Notes: generated by a model from the sequence alone, not told the origin. A stretch of 64,000 nt of DNA from CBDFKJ01 sp965248805 (GCA_965248805.1 CBDFKJ010000009.1:124001-188000), one strand, 5' to 3'; counted from the stretch's first letter, positions 1-8,102 are shown. Translations and numbers: made by a program.

Positions 1-93
1 GGAAGCGTGGTGCGTACCATCGGCGTGGCACTGCAAGGCGCGAGCGCCGCCGGCGATCTGATCCGCGTCCTCATTCAGCCCGGCCTCGCATAG
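1..93 (+). CDS. Capsid cement/decoration protein, DUF2190-like (C-terminal end)
   Basis: The last 30 codons of an open frame that begins before the window. The ending, with a GVALQGASAAGDLIRV-type motif followed by a short beta strand, is what DUF2190 capsid cement proteins show at their C terminus. These small proteins trimerise on the capsid surface and sit directly upstream of the major capsid gene, as here (9-bp gap). Only the tail is visible, so the family call rests on this motif and on position. Confidence 0.55.
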   Translation, partial: GSVVRTIGVALQGASAAGDLIRVLIQPGLA

Positions 94-102
94 GAGACGG
101 AC

Positions 103-1074
103 ATGCCCGATTTGCCATCCACCTATCCGGTCGACTTCGAGCGCACAGCGATCGCGGTCGGCTATTCCAACGCCGAGTATGTCGCCGACCGGGTGCTGCC
201 GCGTGTCCGCGTGGCCCGCAAGGAATACCGCTACACCAGCTATCCGCTGGAGGAATTCTTCTCCGTGCCCGATACTTTCGTCGGCCGGCGCTCGTCGCCC
301 ACCATGATCCACCTGAGCGCGGACGAGAAGGCGGGCGTCTGCCGCGACTTCGCGCTCGAGGACGCGATCCCCAGGGACGACGTGGACAACGCGCCGCAGA
401 CGGTGCGCGATCCCCGCGACCGGTCCTCGATGACGCTCGCCGATCTGTTGATGATCGACCGCGAGAAGCGGGCCGCCGATCTGGTGTTCAAGGCCGAGAT
501 CTATCCGATCGGCAACAAGGCGGCGCTTGCCGGCGCCAGCCGGTGGAGCGATGCCGATTCCGACCCGGTGACCGCCATCATCAATGCCGTCGAGGGCATG
601 GTGGCGAAGCCCAACCGCCTGCTGCTGGGCTCGCAAGTGTGGGCCAAGCTGCGCACCCACAAGAAGGTGGTAGGCGCGCTCGGCCGGCGCCAGACAGATG
701 CCGGTATCGCGCTGCGCGAGGAGGTCGCCGATCTGTTCGAGCTGGCGGAGATCGTCGTCGGTCAGGCCTGGATCAACACCGCGGCGCGCGGCCAGGCCGC
801 GAGCCTGTCGCGGGTCTGGGACAAGCATGCGCTCCTGTACCGCGCCGATCCCATGGCCGGGGCCGAGGGTCCGCCGACACTGGGCATCACTGCCGAATAC
901 GTGCCGGCGGGCATGGGCGGCGGCGACACCGCGCTGCCCGGCCGCACCGTCTACACCGGCTTCGATCCCAAGATCGGCGGGCACGGAAGCTACGTGGTGC
1001 GTGTGGTCGAGAGCTGCGATGAGAAGATCGTCGCCAGCCGGGCCGGTTATCTGTTCGCCGACGCGGTGGTGTGA
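103..1074 (+). CDS. Phage major capsid protein
   Basis: A 323-residue protein that by position and character is the HK97-fold major capsid protein. It follows the cement gene, starts at an ATG preceded by a GGAGACGG ribosome site, and has an N-terminal segment (residues 15-60: VGYSNAEYVADRVLPRV, then KKY-like aromatic stretch) typical of capsid proteins of Mu-like and GpE-type phages. The centre (residues 165-230) has the helix-rich QVWAKLRTHKKVVGAL pattern of the capsid P-domain. The length is in the usual 300-350 range. It is followed by the head completion genes with a 2-bp gap. Confidence 0.85.
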   Translation: MPDLPSTYPVDFERTAIAVGYSNAEYVADRVLPRVRVARKEYRYTSYPLEEFFSVPDTFVGRRSSPTMIHLSADEKAGVCRDFALEDAIPRDDVDNAPQTVRDPRDRSSMTLADLLMIDREKRAADLVFKAEIYPIGNKAALAGASRWSDADSDPVTAIINAVEGMVAKPNRLLLGSQVWAKLRTHKKVVGALGRRQTDAGIALREEVADLFELAEIVVGQAWINTAARGQAASLSRVWDKHALLYRADPMAGAEGPPTLGITAEYVPAGMGGGDTALPGRTVYTGFDPKIGGHGSYVVRVVESCDEKIVASRAGYLFADAVV

Positions 1075-1076
1075 TC

Positions 1077-1421
1077 ATGAACGGCATCACCATCCGAGCG
1101 CTTTGGGACATCCACCATGACGGCCGGCGCATCGCGCCGGGAGCGACGGCAACGCTCGCCGAAGACACCGCCCGTGCACTGATCGACGGCGGCGCGGCCG
1201 AGTTGGCCGATGCCCCGGTAGACGTCGCAAAAGGCGACGACCGCCGCTCGGTGATCCTGGCGGCGATCGCCGGTCTGGAGCCGGGCAATCCCGATCACTG
1301 GACCAGGTCGGGCAAACCGGAGATCCGGGCACTCGCGGCGGCGTCCGGTCTCACCGACATCGCCGCCGGCGAGCGGGATGCCGCCTGGCAGACGCATCAA
1401 ACGCATGGAGGCGCCACGTGA
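1077..1421 (+). CDS. Small Mu-like structural protein (HI1506-like)
   Basis: A 114-residue phage protein between the capsid gene and the small sponge-like gene. The ATG at 1077 is preferred over a GTG at 1071, because 1071 overlaps the capsid stop and gives only two more residues. The N-terminal half forms a small beta module (residues 8-45, IRALWDIHHDGRRIAPG then an alanine-rich helix). The C-terminal half ends in W-x-RSGKPEIRALAAASGL, a helix-extended-helix-like segment seen in HI1506-type proteins of Mu-like phages. The function is unknown; head-tail joining is an inference from position. Confidence 0.6.
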   Translation: MNGITIRALWDIHHDGRRIAPGATATLAEDTARALIDGGAAELADAPVDVAKGDDRRSVILAAIAGLEPGNPDHWTRSGKPEIRALAAASGLTDIAAGERDAAWQTHQTHGGAT

Positions 1422-1642
1422 CCAAGGGTGAGCAGCGGGTCGGAGCGGCCTTCAATCCTTCCAACAATCCGGTCGTCGACGAGCTCAAGGTCCTTGCCGC
1501 GGAACTCATCGACCTGATCGAGGCCATCGCGCCCTGGAGCGACGGCGTGGCGAGCGAGGTCGCGCGGCTCAAGGCGCTGGCGCAGACCGATGTCGAGGCC
1601 GCGGCCATGTGGGCGGTCAAGGCGGCGACCAAGAGCTGCTGA
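1418..1642 (+). CDS. Acb2/Tad1-like cyclic-nucleotide sponge (anti-CBASS/Thoeris candidate)
   Basis: A 74-residue protein overlapping the previous gene by four bases (GTGA). Residues 7-18 (RVGAAFNPSNNP), the amphipathic helix 19-36 (VVDELKVLAAELIDLIE) and the second helix 47-72 (ARLKALAQTDVEAAAMWAVK) match the helical-hairpin pattern of the Acb2/Tad1 family (Pfam Acb2_Tad1 hairpin, formerly a DUF). These small phage proteins assemble into oligomers that bind cyclic di- and trinucleotides or cADPR isomers, and so blunt CBASS and Thoeris defence. In several phages the gene lies among structural genes, as here. The family call comes from pattern memory, and activity is inferred. The alternative is an unrelated head-associated helical protein. 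Confidence 0.68.
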   Translation: MTKGEQRVGAAFNPSNNPVVDELKVLAAELIDLIEAIAPWSDGVASEVARLKALAQTDVEAAAMWAVKAATKSC

Positions 1643-1645
1643 GCC

Positions 1646-2056
1646 ATGAGCTACGCCGCTCGCGCCGATCTGGAGGCCCGCTTCGGGGCCGACGAGGTCG
1701 CGCGTCTTGCCGATACCGGCGAGGGCGTCGGCGCGGCGCGCCTCGACGCGGCCCTGGCCGATGCCGCGGCGGCGATCGATGCGGCGCTCGGCGGATCTTT
1801 CGACCTGCCGCTGCCGGGCGGTCCTTTGCTGGTAGGCCTCGCCTGCGATCTGGCGCGCGAGCGCCTGTATGACGACAACGCGCCGGAGGCGGTGACGAGC
1901 CGCGCCGATCAGGCGCGCACCGCGCTGGCGGACATTGTCGCCGGAAAGGCCACGCTGATCGATGCCGCCGGCAACACGATCCCGCGGACGGGCACGGGCG
2001 CCCGGGCCGGCGGGCCGGCCCCCGTCATGACGCCCGAGAATCTACAAGGCCTCTGA
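1646..2056 (+). CDS. Head completion protein, DUF1320 (Mu gp36-like)
   Basis: A 136-residue protein starting M-S-Y-A-x-R-x-D-L-E-A-R-F-G, the hallmark opening of DUF1320 (Mu gp36, lambda gpW-position head-tail adaptor). Residues 38-60 contain the IDAALGGSFDLPLPG loop and residues 65-78 the CDLARERLYDDNAPE helix conserved in the family. The last 25 residues are a Gly/Ala/Pro tail. It begins 3 bp after the sponge-like gene and ends just before the gpG gene. The expected role is closing the capsid vertex before tail joining. Confidence 0.85.
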   Translation: MSYAARADLEARFGADEVARLADTGEGVGAARLDAALADAAAAIDAALGGSFDLPLPGGPLLVGLACDLARERLYDDNAPEAVTSRADQARTALADIVAGKATLIDAAGNTIPRTGTGARAGGPAPVMTPENLQGL

Positions 2057-2057
2057 G

Positions 2058-2582
2058 ATGGCCGGCGTCAGGATCGAGGTCAAGAGCGACGACGCGGCGC
2101 TGCAAGCCTCGTTCAGGCGGCTGACGGCGACGCTGGACGATCTGCGGCCCGAGATGGACGAGATCGGCCAGTCGCTGGTCGCCTCGGTGATCGACCGCTT
2201 CGAGCGCGAGCGCGGCCCGGGGGGCGGGCCGTGGAAGCCGAGCGCCCGAGCCACGCGAGGCAAGCGTGGAAGGGGCCAGACGCTTACCGACACCGGCCGG
2301 CTGCGGGCCTCGATCACCCATCGCGCCTCGCGCGATGCGGTCGAGGTCGGCACCAATGTCGTCTATGCCGCGATCCATCAGTTCGGTGGCAAGACGGGGC
2401 CACGCACGATCCGGCCCAAGCGGAAGAAAGCGCTCTATTGGCCCGGCGCCGCGCACCCGGTGGCCCGGGTCGACCATCCCGGCTCGACGATCCCGGCACG
2501 GCCGTTCCTCGGCCTCGATGAGGACGACCGCCGCTCGATCCTGAAGATCGTCTCGCGCGCCATCGAGAGGGCGGTCGCGTGA
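2058..2582 (+). CDS. Phage virion morphogenesis protein (Mu gpG-like)
   Basis: A 174-residue protein with the gpG/phage virion morphogenesis signature: an N-terminal helix pair (LTATLDDLRPEMDEIGQSLV), a GGGPWKPSARAT segment near residue 56, the T-D-T-G-R-L-R-A-S-I motif at about residues 77-86, and the C-terminal IPARPFLGLDEDD motif. Proteins of this family act at the head-tail interface or tail terminator. The gene is followed by the next one through a GTGA overlap at 2579. Confidence 0.88.
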   Translation: MAGVRIEVKSDDAALQASFRRLTATLDDLRPEMDEIGQSLVASVIDRFERERGPGGGPWKPSARATRGKRGRGQTLTDTGRLRASITHRASRDAVEVGTNVVYAAIHQFGGKTGPRTIRPKRKKALYWPGAAHPVARVDHPGSTIPARPFLGLDEDDRRSILKIVSRAIERAVA

Positions 2583-3061
2583 CCGCCCAGGCGCTCGAGT
2601 TCGTGGCCGTCTCGGCGATCATCGAGCGGCTCGAAGCCGCGGCCATCTACAGGGAGGTCCTGGGCGTCCTCGATGTGGCCGCGCTTTCGGACTGGCCGCG
2701 CACCCCGGCGGCCTTCGTTCTGCCGCTGGCCGAGGACGCGGCCGACAGCGTGGCGCCGGCGATCCGGGCCACCCAACAGACCACCGACACCATTGGCGTG
2801 GAGACCCTGGTGGCGGCACCCAACGACCGCACCGGGGCCCGCGTCCGTGACAGGCTTTCGGAGATTCTGGGCGCATCCCGCGCCGCGCTGGCCGGCTGGA
2901 AGCCGGAAGGCGCCCGCGAGGTCCTGCAGTTCCACCGAGGCTTCCTGATCGGCATCGACGGCGGCCGGGTGGCGTGGCGCGACGAGTATCGCCTCAAGCG
3001 CTGGGTCGAAAGCACCGGCATCGTCGGTGATGCCGGTAGGCCGGCCCGGCTCAGGGCATGA
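2579..3061 (+). CDS. Mu gp37-like tail terminator/completion protein
   Basis: A 160-residue protein starting at a GTG that overlaps the stop of the gpG gene, as usual in this operon. Residues 10-30 form an amphipathic helix (VSAIIERLEAAAI). The centre carries the WPRTPAAFVLPLAE and TDTIGVETLVAAPNDR strands, and residues 100-130 include GWKPEGAREVLQFHRGFL, all matching gp37-type proteins of Mu-like phages, which cap the tail tube. The end overlaps a possible earlier ATG of the next gene. Confidence 0.8.
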   Translation: MTAQALEFVAVSAIIERLEAAAIYREVLGVLDVAALSDWPRTPAAFVLPLAEDAADSVAPAIRATQQTTDTIGVETLVAAPNDRTGARVRDRLSEILGASRAALAGWKPEGAREVLQFHRGFLIGIDGGRVAWRDEYRLKRWVESTGIVGDAGRPARLRA

Positions 3062-3090
3062 GCGCCAGGGCGCACAAAGGAGACGAGATC

Positions 3091-3315
3091 ATGACACGCA
3101 AGACGGACACCCGCGAAGAGCGGATCTTGGCCAGGCCCATGATCCAGGCGGGCATAGAGCGCGCGCCCGGCGAGACCGTGCGGCTGCGCCCCGACCAGAT
3201 CGAGCGGCTGCAGGCGCAAGGGTATCTCGCCGGCGCGAAGACAAAGACCGCCGCCGGCGCGGCGGCAGGGGATGCGGCCAGAGCCGGAAACGAGACGAAG
3301 GAGACCGGACGATGA
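3091..3315 (+). CDS. Small phage protein of unknown function (DUF7210-like)
   Basis: A 74-residue basic, alanine-rich protein. The start at 3091 is chosen over 3058 because AAAGGAGACGAG lies 5-10 bases upstream of it. Residues 12-45 have a short beta pattern (ILARPMIQAGIERAPGETVRL) followed by QIERLQAQGYL, which is like other small proteins found between terminator and tube genes. The rest is a Lys/Ala/Thr-rich tail. Its stop overlaps the ATG of the tail tube gene. No function can be given from sequence. Confidence 0.6.
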   Translation: MTRKTDTREERILARPMIQAGIERAPGETVRLRPDQIERLQAQGYLAGAKTKTAAGAAAGDAARAGNETKETGR

Positions 3316-4124
3316 GCCTTGCTACCGACAGGCACACCGACAATATCGTCGTCGGCGCCGGCGAGCTCTATCTCGACCTGCTGGACGATGACGGCAAGCT
3401 CACCGGCGAGCGTTATCTCGGCGACGGCGTTAGCGCCTCGCTGTCGGTGACCACCGAGCGGACGCAGGTCTTCTCCGGCACCGGCCCGGTGGCCAGACAA
3501 CTAGTCAACGCGGTGCGCTCGCTGACCCGCTCGATGTCCATCACGCTGCACGACATGTCACCGGAGAACCTGGCGCTGTTCGTCGGCGCTCCCGGCGCCG
3601 GCGACGTTGCCGACGCGGCCGCCGCGGTGATCGACGAGGCGTTGACGGTTCGCCAGGGCCGCTACTACCAGCTCGGCGTCACCCCCACCAAACCGACCGG
3701 CATCGGCGCCATCGATCCGACCGCCACCCCCGTGGTGACCGGCGCCGGCGCCGCCAGCGCCACCGTCTACGTGGCGGACACCGACTACATGATCGATGCC
3801 GAGCGCGGGCGCATCCTGATCGAGCCCGGTGGCGCCATCGCCGATGACACCGATATCCTGGTCGACTACACGCCGCTCGCCGCCACCCGCAAACAGGTCA
3901 AGACCGGCGATCTGAAGGACATCCGCGCGGCGCTGCGCTACATCGAGTCGCCGGTGGCGGGCAAGGGCCGCGATTACTACGCGCCGCTGTGCTCGGTCGG
4001 CCCGTCCGGCGAGATCGGGCTGATGAACCGCGACACCGAGCAGCAGATCCAGCTCACCGCCGAGATCCTCGAACCAGGCGGCGGCAAGGCCGCGCTGCTG
4101 ATCGACGGCGAGGCGGCGCAATGA
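3312..4124 (+). CDS. Phage major tail tube protein
   Basis: A 270-residue protein starting at the ATGA overlap at 3312. The reading frame stays open upstream, but that part is a shadow of the previous genes. Features: N-terminal NIVVGAGELYLDLLDDDG, a long beta-rich body with a GRYYQLGV strand and a repeated VYVADTDYMIDAERGRI segment around residue 150, and a final LTAEILEPGG strand. This is the profile of siphovirus tail tube proteins with an added surface domain. Position between the terminator and the tail assembly chaperone supports the call. Confidence 0.8.
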   Translation: MSLATDRHTDNIVVGAGELYLDLLDDDGKLTGERYLGDGVSASLSVTTERTQVFSGTGPVARQLVNAVRSLTRSMSITLHDMSPENLALFVGAPGAGDVADAAAAVIDEALTVRQGRYYQLGVTPTKPTGIGAIDPTATPVVTGAGAASATVYVADTDYMIDAERGRILIEPGGAIADDTDILVDYTPLAATRKQVKTGDLKDIRAALRYIESPVAGKGRDYYAPLCSVGPSGEIGLMNRDTEQQIQLTAEILEPGGGKAALLIDGEAAQ

Positions 4125-4681
4125 GCGCCAACGCACCGCCCGAAGACGAGGACGCGCCGGTCGCCGGCGACAAGGCGGCCGAGGACGCAAAGGCCGCGGA
4201 TGAGCTTGCGGTGCTGTTCCCCGACATCGATGTCGTGGTGCGCGATCCCGACAGCGGCGCGCCGGTGACGCTGACGTTGCGCGAGTTCCGCTTCCGCGAG
4301 GGGCTCGAGGCACAGGCCGTGGCGCGGCCGCTGATCCAGGCGTTGACGCGATTGGCGGACGAGGCAGGCGCGGACGGCGCGGCCGCGATCGACGTAGCGA
4401 CCATCGAGGCCGCGATCGGCGGCCACCCCGATGCCTGGCTCGATTTGATCGGTATCGCGGCGGGCCGCGATACCGGGTGGCTGTCCCGGCTGGCCGACGC
4501 CGACGCGCGCGCCGTGAGCCATGCCATGTGGAATGCCAACACCCTTTTTTTCGTCCGCCGTCTCGTCGCGGGGGCGATGGACAACGCCGCGACGGCACAC
4601 CTGTTCCGCTCGCTCGCGTCCTGGATGCGCTCGTCCGCGCCGGACACGGCGCCGGACACCTCCAGCTCTGCGATCAATTGA
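4121..4681 (+). CDS. Tail assembly chaperone (DUF6631-like), zero-frame product
   Basis: A 186-residue protein overlapping the tube gene by four bases. It opens with an acidic Ala/Glu/Asp region (residues 1-35), followed by a compact domain with the PVTLTLREFRFREGLE strand-helix and a helical C-terminal half ending ASWMRSSAPDT. Its place between the tube and the tape measure gene is where all long-tailed phages encode the tail assembly chaperone, which keeps the tape measure protein soluble while the tube assembles. A slippery run at 4546-4552 offers a -1 shift into the downstream frame. Confidence 0.7.
   Translation: MSANAPPEDEDAPVAGDKAAEDAKAADELAVLFPDIDVVVRDPDSGAPVTLTLREFRFREGLEAQAVARPLIQALTRLADEAGADGAAAIDVATIEAAIGGHPDAWLDLIGIAAGRDTGWLSRLADADARAVSHAMWNANTLFFVRRLVAGAMDNAATAHLFRSLASWMRSSAPDTAPDTSSSAIN
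4546..4552 (+). promoter_or_regulatory. Candidate -1 ribosomal frameshift heptamer (T TTT TTC)
   Basis: Seven thymines at 4545-4551 followed by C give the heptamer T-TTT-TTC read as codons CTT TTT TTC in the chaperone frame, a perfect X XXY YYZ slip site. A -1 slip here enters the frame that stays open to 4809 and stops two bases before the tape measure ATG. This mirrors the lambda G/GT arrangement. No downstream stimulator has been checked. Confidence 0.5.
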
Positions 4682-4809
4682 CCTGGCGTCAGATCAAGCT
4701 GTTCTGGCGCGAGGCCGAGCGGCGGCGGACAACGGAGGCGGCCGATCTGGCGACCGCCCTGTGTGTGACGCTGGTGGGCGGCGACGCCAATACTGAGGCG
4801 GCCGGGTAG
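4546..4809 (+). CDS. Frameshift extension of the tail assembly chaperone (T part)
   Basis: A frame without its own clear ATG or ribosome site after the slip point. The last 45 codons (from about 4675, WRQIKLFWREAERRRTTEAADLATAL) have real coding character, while the first part is Arg/Gly rich. Two readings are possible. One is fusion to the upstream chaperone by -1 frameshifting at 4546-4552 (lambda gpGT style). The other is separate coupled translation from TTG at 4678, which overlaps the upstream stop. Either way it fits the second chaperone module expected just before a tape measure gene. Confidence 0.5.
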   Translation, partial: FFRPPSRRGGDGQRRDGTPVPLARVLDALVRAGHGAGHLQLCDQLTWRQIKLFWREAERRRTTEAADLATALCVTLVGGDANTEAAG

Positions 4810-4810
4810 G

Positions 4811-7336
4811 ATGGCGCGCGACCTCGAGCTGGCGCTGCGCGTCCGCACCGACCTGGGCAGAGCCACCCGGGAGATCAAGGGTCTGCGGCGTGATCTCCGC
4901 GGCGCCGGCGATGCGTCGGCGAAGGCCGACCGCCAGGCACGGGGCCTGGCGTCCGCCTGGGGTCGGACATCAGGCTCGGCGCGCAGGCTGCGCGGCAGCA
5001 TCGGCGGTATTCAGGCGGCGATCGCGACTGTCGGCGCCGTAGCCCTCACACGTTCGATCATCAGCGCCGGCGTCGCGGTCGAGCGCCTGGAATCCAGGTT
5101 CAGCGCAGCGGCCGGCGGCATCGAAGCCGGGCGCCGGGAATTGGCCTTCGTACGGAACGAAGCGGAACGTCTCGGCATCGACTTTCTTGCCGCCGCGGAT
5201 GCCTATTCCGGCTTCGCGGCGGCGGCGCGAGGCACCGCGCTGGAGGGCGCCGCGGCGCGTGAGATTTTCTCCAGCGTCGCGGAAGCCGCCCGCGTGATGG
5301 GCCTCTCGGCCGACAACACCCGCGGCGTGCTGCTGGCCCTCGAACAGATCATCTCCAAGGGCACGGTGCAGGCCGAGGAGCTGCGTGGACAGCTCGGCGA
5401 GCGCCTGCCCGGCGCCTTCCAGATCGCCGCCCGGGCGATGGGAGTGACGACCCGGAAGCTCGGTGAGATGCTGGCACGCGGCGAGGTGCTGGCCGACGAT
5501 CTGCTGCCGAAGCTCGGCCGTGAGCTGCGCGCATCGGTGGCGGACGACCTTCCGCGGGCGGTGACGACCGCGGACGCCGCGTTCGCGCGCCTCAAGAACC
5601 AGATCGAGGAACTCGAGGCCGCCGTCGCCGAAAGCGGCATTCTCGACTTCTTTGCCGATCTTGCCGGCGGCGCCGCGAAGGCGCTGCGCGCGGCGCAACA
5701 GGCCGTTCGTGGCCCGTCGGTCGAGCATCGCCTGACCAGCCTGCTCAATCCGGGCGTAGGAAGGGCGGTGCAGACGCATGACCGCCGGGTCGCGCGCAAT
5801 GCGCCCGAGCTGCTCCTGGAGGCGGTCCGTGCCGGCGAAACGATCTCCGCAGATGTCGCGCAGCGCTTGCACGAGTTCAACGCGCGCCTCGCCGCGGAGG
5901 ACCTGACGTTCGATCCCCGGCTGATAGAAGCGGCGGCGGGCGACATCGGCGCGGCGATCAATATCCTGACAGAGGAGCTGTCAGGCGCCGAGGCGGCGCT
6001 GACCGACGCCGAAGGACGGCTCGAACGGACGCAGCCCATCGGCAAATTCGCCGCGCAAAACCGGGTCGCCGCGCGCACGGCCGAGGTCAAAGCCCTCAAG
6101 GCTGAAATCGCTGCGCTCAAGGCGGCTCTTAAAACCCAGATCGACGATCCCGCCGCGGCCGGGCGCCAGCCGGTACCTGCTGCACCGGCCACCACCGAGG
6201 CGGGCCGGAAGGCTATCGCGCAACTGGAGCGCCAGCTTGCGCTGACCGCCGAGCTGAGCCGGGAAGAGACCGCGCGCTTCGAGATCGAACAGGGCCGTTA
6301 TGCCGAGTTCGCCGAGGGCGAGAAGGCGCGCATTCTCGCCCTCGCCCGCGAGCTCGACCTGATGGCGGCACTGACTGCCGAGTTCGAGAGCACGAAGAGG
6401 CGAGAAGAAGAGGCGGCCGAGAGGCGCCGGGAAGCGCTCGCCGAGCTCGAGGCGGCCGGGCTCGCATTGGCCGGGCCTTATGCCAGCGCCCGCGCCGAGA
6501 TCGAGAAGTGGCTCGAAGAGACCCTGGCCGCGCTCGAGGCCGCCGCGGAGGGCCATGAAGACTACGCGGCCCGCGTCGCCGAGGCGCGCGAGATTGCGGC
6601 CGAGCGGCTGAGACGGGTGGACGAGGAAGAGGCCGCCGAGCGGCTTCGCATCTCCAAGCGCTGGCAGGACGGCGTCATCCGGGGACTGAAGGATGTCGCC
6701 GGCGAAAGCAATAACGCCGCCGCCGCCATGGAGGACGGCGTCAAGCGGGCGTTCGCCGGCATGGAGGACGCGCTGGTCGAGTTCGCCCGCACCGGCAAGA
6801 TAACCTTCTCCGACCTGGTCGATTCCATCCTCGCCGACATCGCCCGCATGACCATCCGCCAGTCGATCACAGGACCGCTGGCAAGCGCGCTGTCAGGCTG
6901 GCTCCTCGGCCTGAACAGCAACCCTGCCGCCGGCGCGCGCCCGGGGGCGATCGCTGCCGGCACCGCGACCGGGGTCTACCACGCGGGCGGCGTCGCGGGC
7001 GCCCCGGGCGGCGTCAAGCGTGCCGTGCCGCCGGAGGTTTTCGCGGGCGCGCGTCGCTATCACCGCGGCGGCCTCGCCGGGATGCTGCGGCCGGACGAGG
7101 TGCCGATCATCGCCCAGCGCGGCGAGCGCATCCTGTCGCGCGCCGAGACCCGCGCGCTCGTCCGGCCGCCCGACATCAAGATCGAGATCCTCAACCAGAA
7201 CACGCCGAAGCGGGGAGCCGTTGTCGATCAGCCCCGTTTCGAGGCCGAGCGCTGGGTGATCTCCGTGGTCACCGACGATGTCGAGGCCAACGGCAGGATC
7301 GCCAAGGCAATCGACGCCCGCCAGATGGCGTTCTGA
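4811..7336 (+). CDS. Phage tail tape measure protein
   Basis: An 841-residue protein starting at ATG 4811, one base after the chaperone extension stop. Residues 75-260 match the tape measure N-terminal domain, with the diagnostic LRGQLGERLPGAFQIAARAM and the ARGEVLADDLLPKLG helix. Residues 400-620 are Glu/Ala/Arg-rich coiled coil. Residues 640-700 (MEDALVEFARTGKITFSDLV then RMTIRQSITGPL) are the lambda-type C-terminal domain, and a Gly-rich segment and EVPIIAQRGERILSRAE follow. The protein fixes tail length and travels through the tube during DNA ejection. The length predicts a tail of roughly 120 nm, using the usual 1.5 angstrom per helical residue. Confidence 0.92.
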   Translation: MARDLELALRVRTDLGRATREIKGLRRDLRGAGDASAKADRQARGLASAWGRTSGSARRLRGSIGGIQAAIATVGAVALTRSIISAGVAVERLESRFSAAAGGIEAGRRELAFVRNEAERLGIDFLAAADAYSGFAAAARGTALEGAAAREIFSSVAEAARVMGLSADNTRGVLLALEQIISKGTVQAEELRGQLGERLPGAFQIAARAMGVTTRKLGEMLARGEVLADDLLPKLGRELRASVADDLPRAVTTADAAFARLKNQIEELEAAVAESGILDFFADLAGGAAKALRAAQQAVRGPSVEHRLTSLLNPGVGRAVQTHDRRVARNAPELLLEAVRAGETISADVAQRLHEFNARLAAEDLTFDPRLIEAAAGDIGAAINILTEELSGAEAALTDAEGRLERTQPIGKFAAQNRVAARTAEVKALKAEIAALKAALKTQIDDPAAAGRQPVPAAPATTEAGRKAIAQLERQLALTAELSREETARFEIEQGRYAEFAEGEKARILALARELDLMAALTAEFESTKRREEEAAERRREALAELEAAGLALAGPYASARAEIEKWLEETLAALEAAAEGHEDYAARVAEAREIAAERLRRVDEEEAAERLRISKRWQDGVIRGLKDVAGESNNAAAAMEDGVKRAFAGMEDALVEFARTGKITFSDLVDSILADIARMTIRQSITGPLASALSGWLLGLNSNPAAGARPGAIAAGTATGVYHAGGVAGAPGGVKRAVPPEVFAGARRYHRGGLAGMLRPDEVPIIAQRGERILSRAETRALVRPPDIKIEILNQNTPKRGAVVDQPRFEAERWVISVVTDDVEANGRIAKAIDARQMAF

Positions 7337-7716
7337 TGGCGGCCTGGCCCGAGTATGCGGCGGTCGCGGCCGACGGCTACGGCGCCGGCCAGGACGGCGA
7401 TGTCGCCCGCACGCCGTTCGAGGACGGCCTGGTGCGCCAGGAGAAGCGATTCACCGCGGCGCTCAGCGTGCGCCTCATCACCGCCTATCTGGCCGACGAC
7501 GATGCATATGTGCGCTTTCGCACCTGGGCCACCGAGGACGCCCACCGCTGGTTCGCCTGGGCCGACCCCGAGGACGGTCTGGTGCGCGAGGTGCGGGTAC
7601 GCGGCGGTGCCGGCGGCATTCAGTATCGTGCCCGCGTCCGCGGCGGACGGCGGAGCTGGGAGCTGACTTGCGAACTGGAGGGCTACATGAGCCGAACCAT
7701 AGAGACGGGAGTCTGA
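7336..7716 (+). CDS. Minor tail protein (distal tail, unknown family)
   Basis: A 126-residue protein whose ATG overlaps the tape measure stop (TGATG). It is rich in aromatic residues: WPEYAAVAADGYG at the N terminus, then WATEDAHRWFAWADPEDG around residues 63-80, and a final RRSWELTCELEGYM strand. This pattern is common in small beta-sandwich tail proteins encoded between tape measure and tip genes, where lambda has gpM. The exact family cannot be named from sequence alone. Confidence 0.6.
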   Translation: MAAWPEYAAVAADGYGAGQDGDVARTPFEDGLVRQEKRFTAALSVRLITAYLADDDAYVRFRTWATEDAHRWFAWADPEDGLVREVRVRGGAGGIQYRARVRGGRRSWELTCELEGYMSRTIETGV

Positions 7717-7718
7717 TC

Positions 7719-8096
7719 ATGGGACTGAAGACCGAAGGCGAGAAACTGTGTTTCCAGGGCGGGCTGTTGTCGGCCACGGTGTACGTGGCCTTGCACACCG
7801 CCGACCCGACGGCCGCCAACGAACTCAGCGGCAACAACTATGCCCGCGTGGCCGTGCTCGCCGCGGATTGGACCATCGATGCGGGAAGCGGGAGAGCCTC
7901 GAACACGAACGATATCCGGTTCCCCACGCGCACGGCTACCTGGGGCAAGCCGACGCATGTCGGCCTGTGGGACGCCGCCACGGGCGGCGACTTGCTGCTG
8001 TCCCTCGCCCTCGATGAGGCCGTGCCGGCGCCTTCACCTTCGATCGACGTGACCTTCGACGCCGGCAAGCTCATCTTCAATTTGAAGACCAACTAA
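7719..8096 (+). CDS. Minor tail protein (fibre/baseplate-like)
   Basis: A 125-residue protein starting at ATG 7719 with GGGAGT upstream. The opening LCFQGGLLSATVYVALHTADPTAANELSGN matches a widespread small phage protein often annotated as tail fibre or virion protein, with the TVYVALHTADP strand and NYARVAVLAADW motif. The centre carries the FPTRTATWGKPTHVGLWDAATGG segment and the end a beta strand pair. It probably forms part of the distal tail. No enzymatic motif is visible. Confidence 0.65.
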   Translation: MGLKTEGEKLCFQGGLLSATVYVALHTADPTAANELSGNNYARVAVLAADWTIDAGSGRASNTNDIRFPTRTATWGKPTHVGLWDAATGGDLLLSLALDEAVPAPSPSIDVTFDAGKLIFNLKTN

Positions 8097-8102
8097 CCGC
8101 GG

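Noticed and set aside
3558..5001. Long leftward open frames opposite the tail tube, chaperone and tape measure genes
   Set aside because: They are GC-rich shadows with Arg/Pro-biased composition and no motifs; the rightward phage operon accounts for the DNA.
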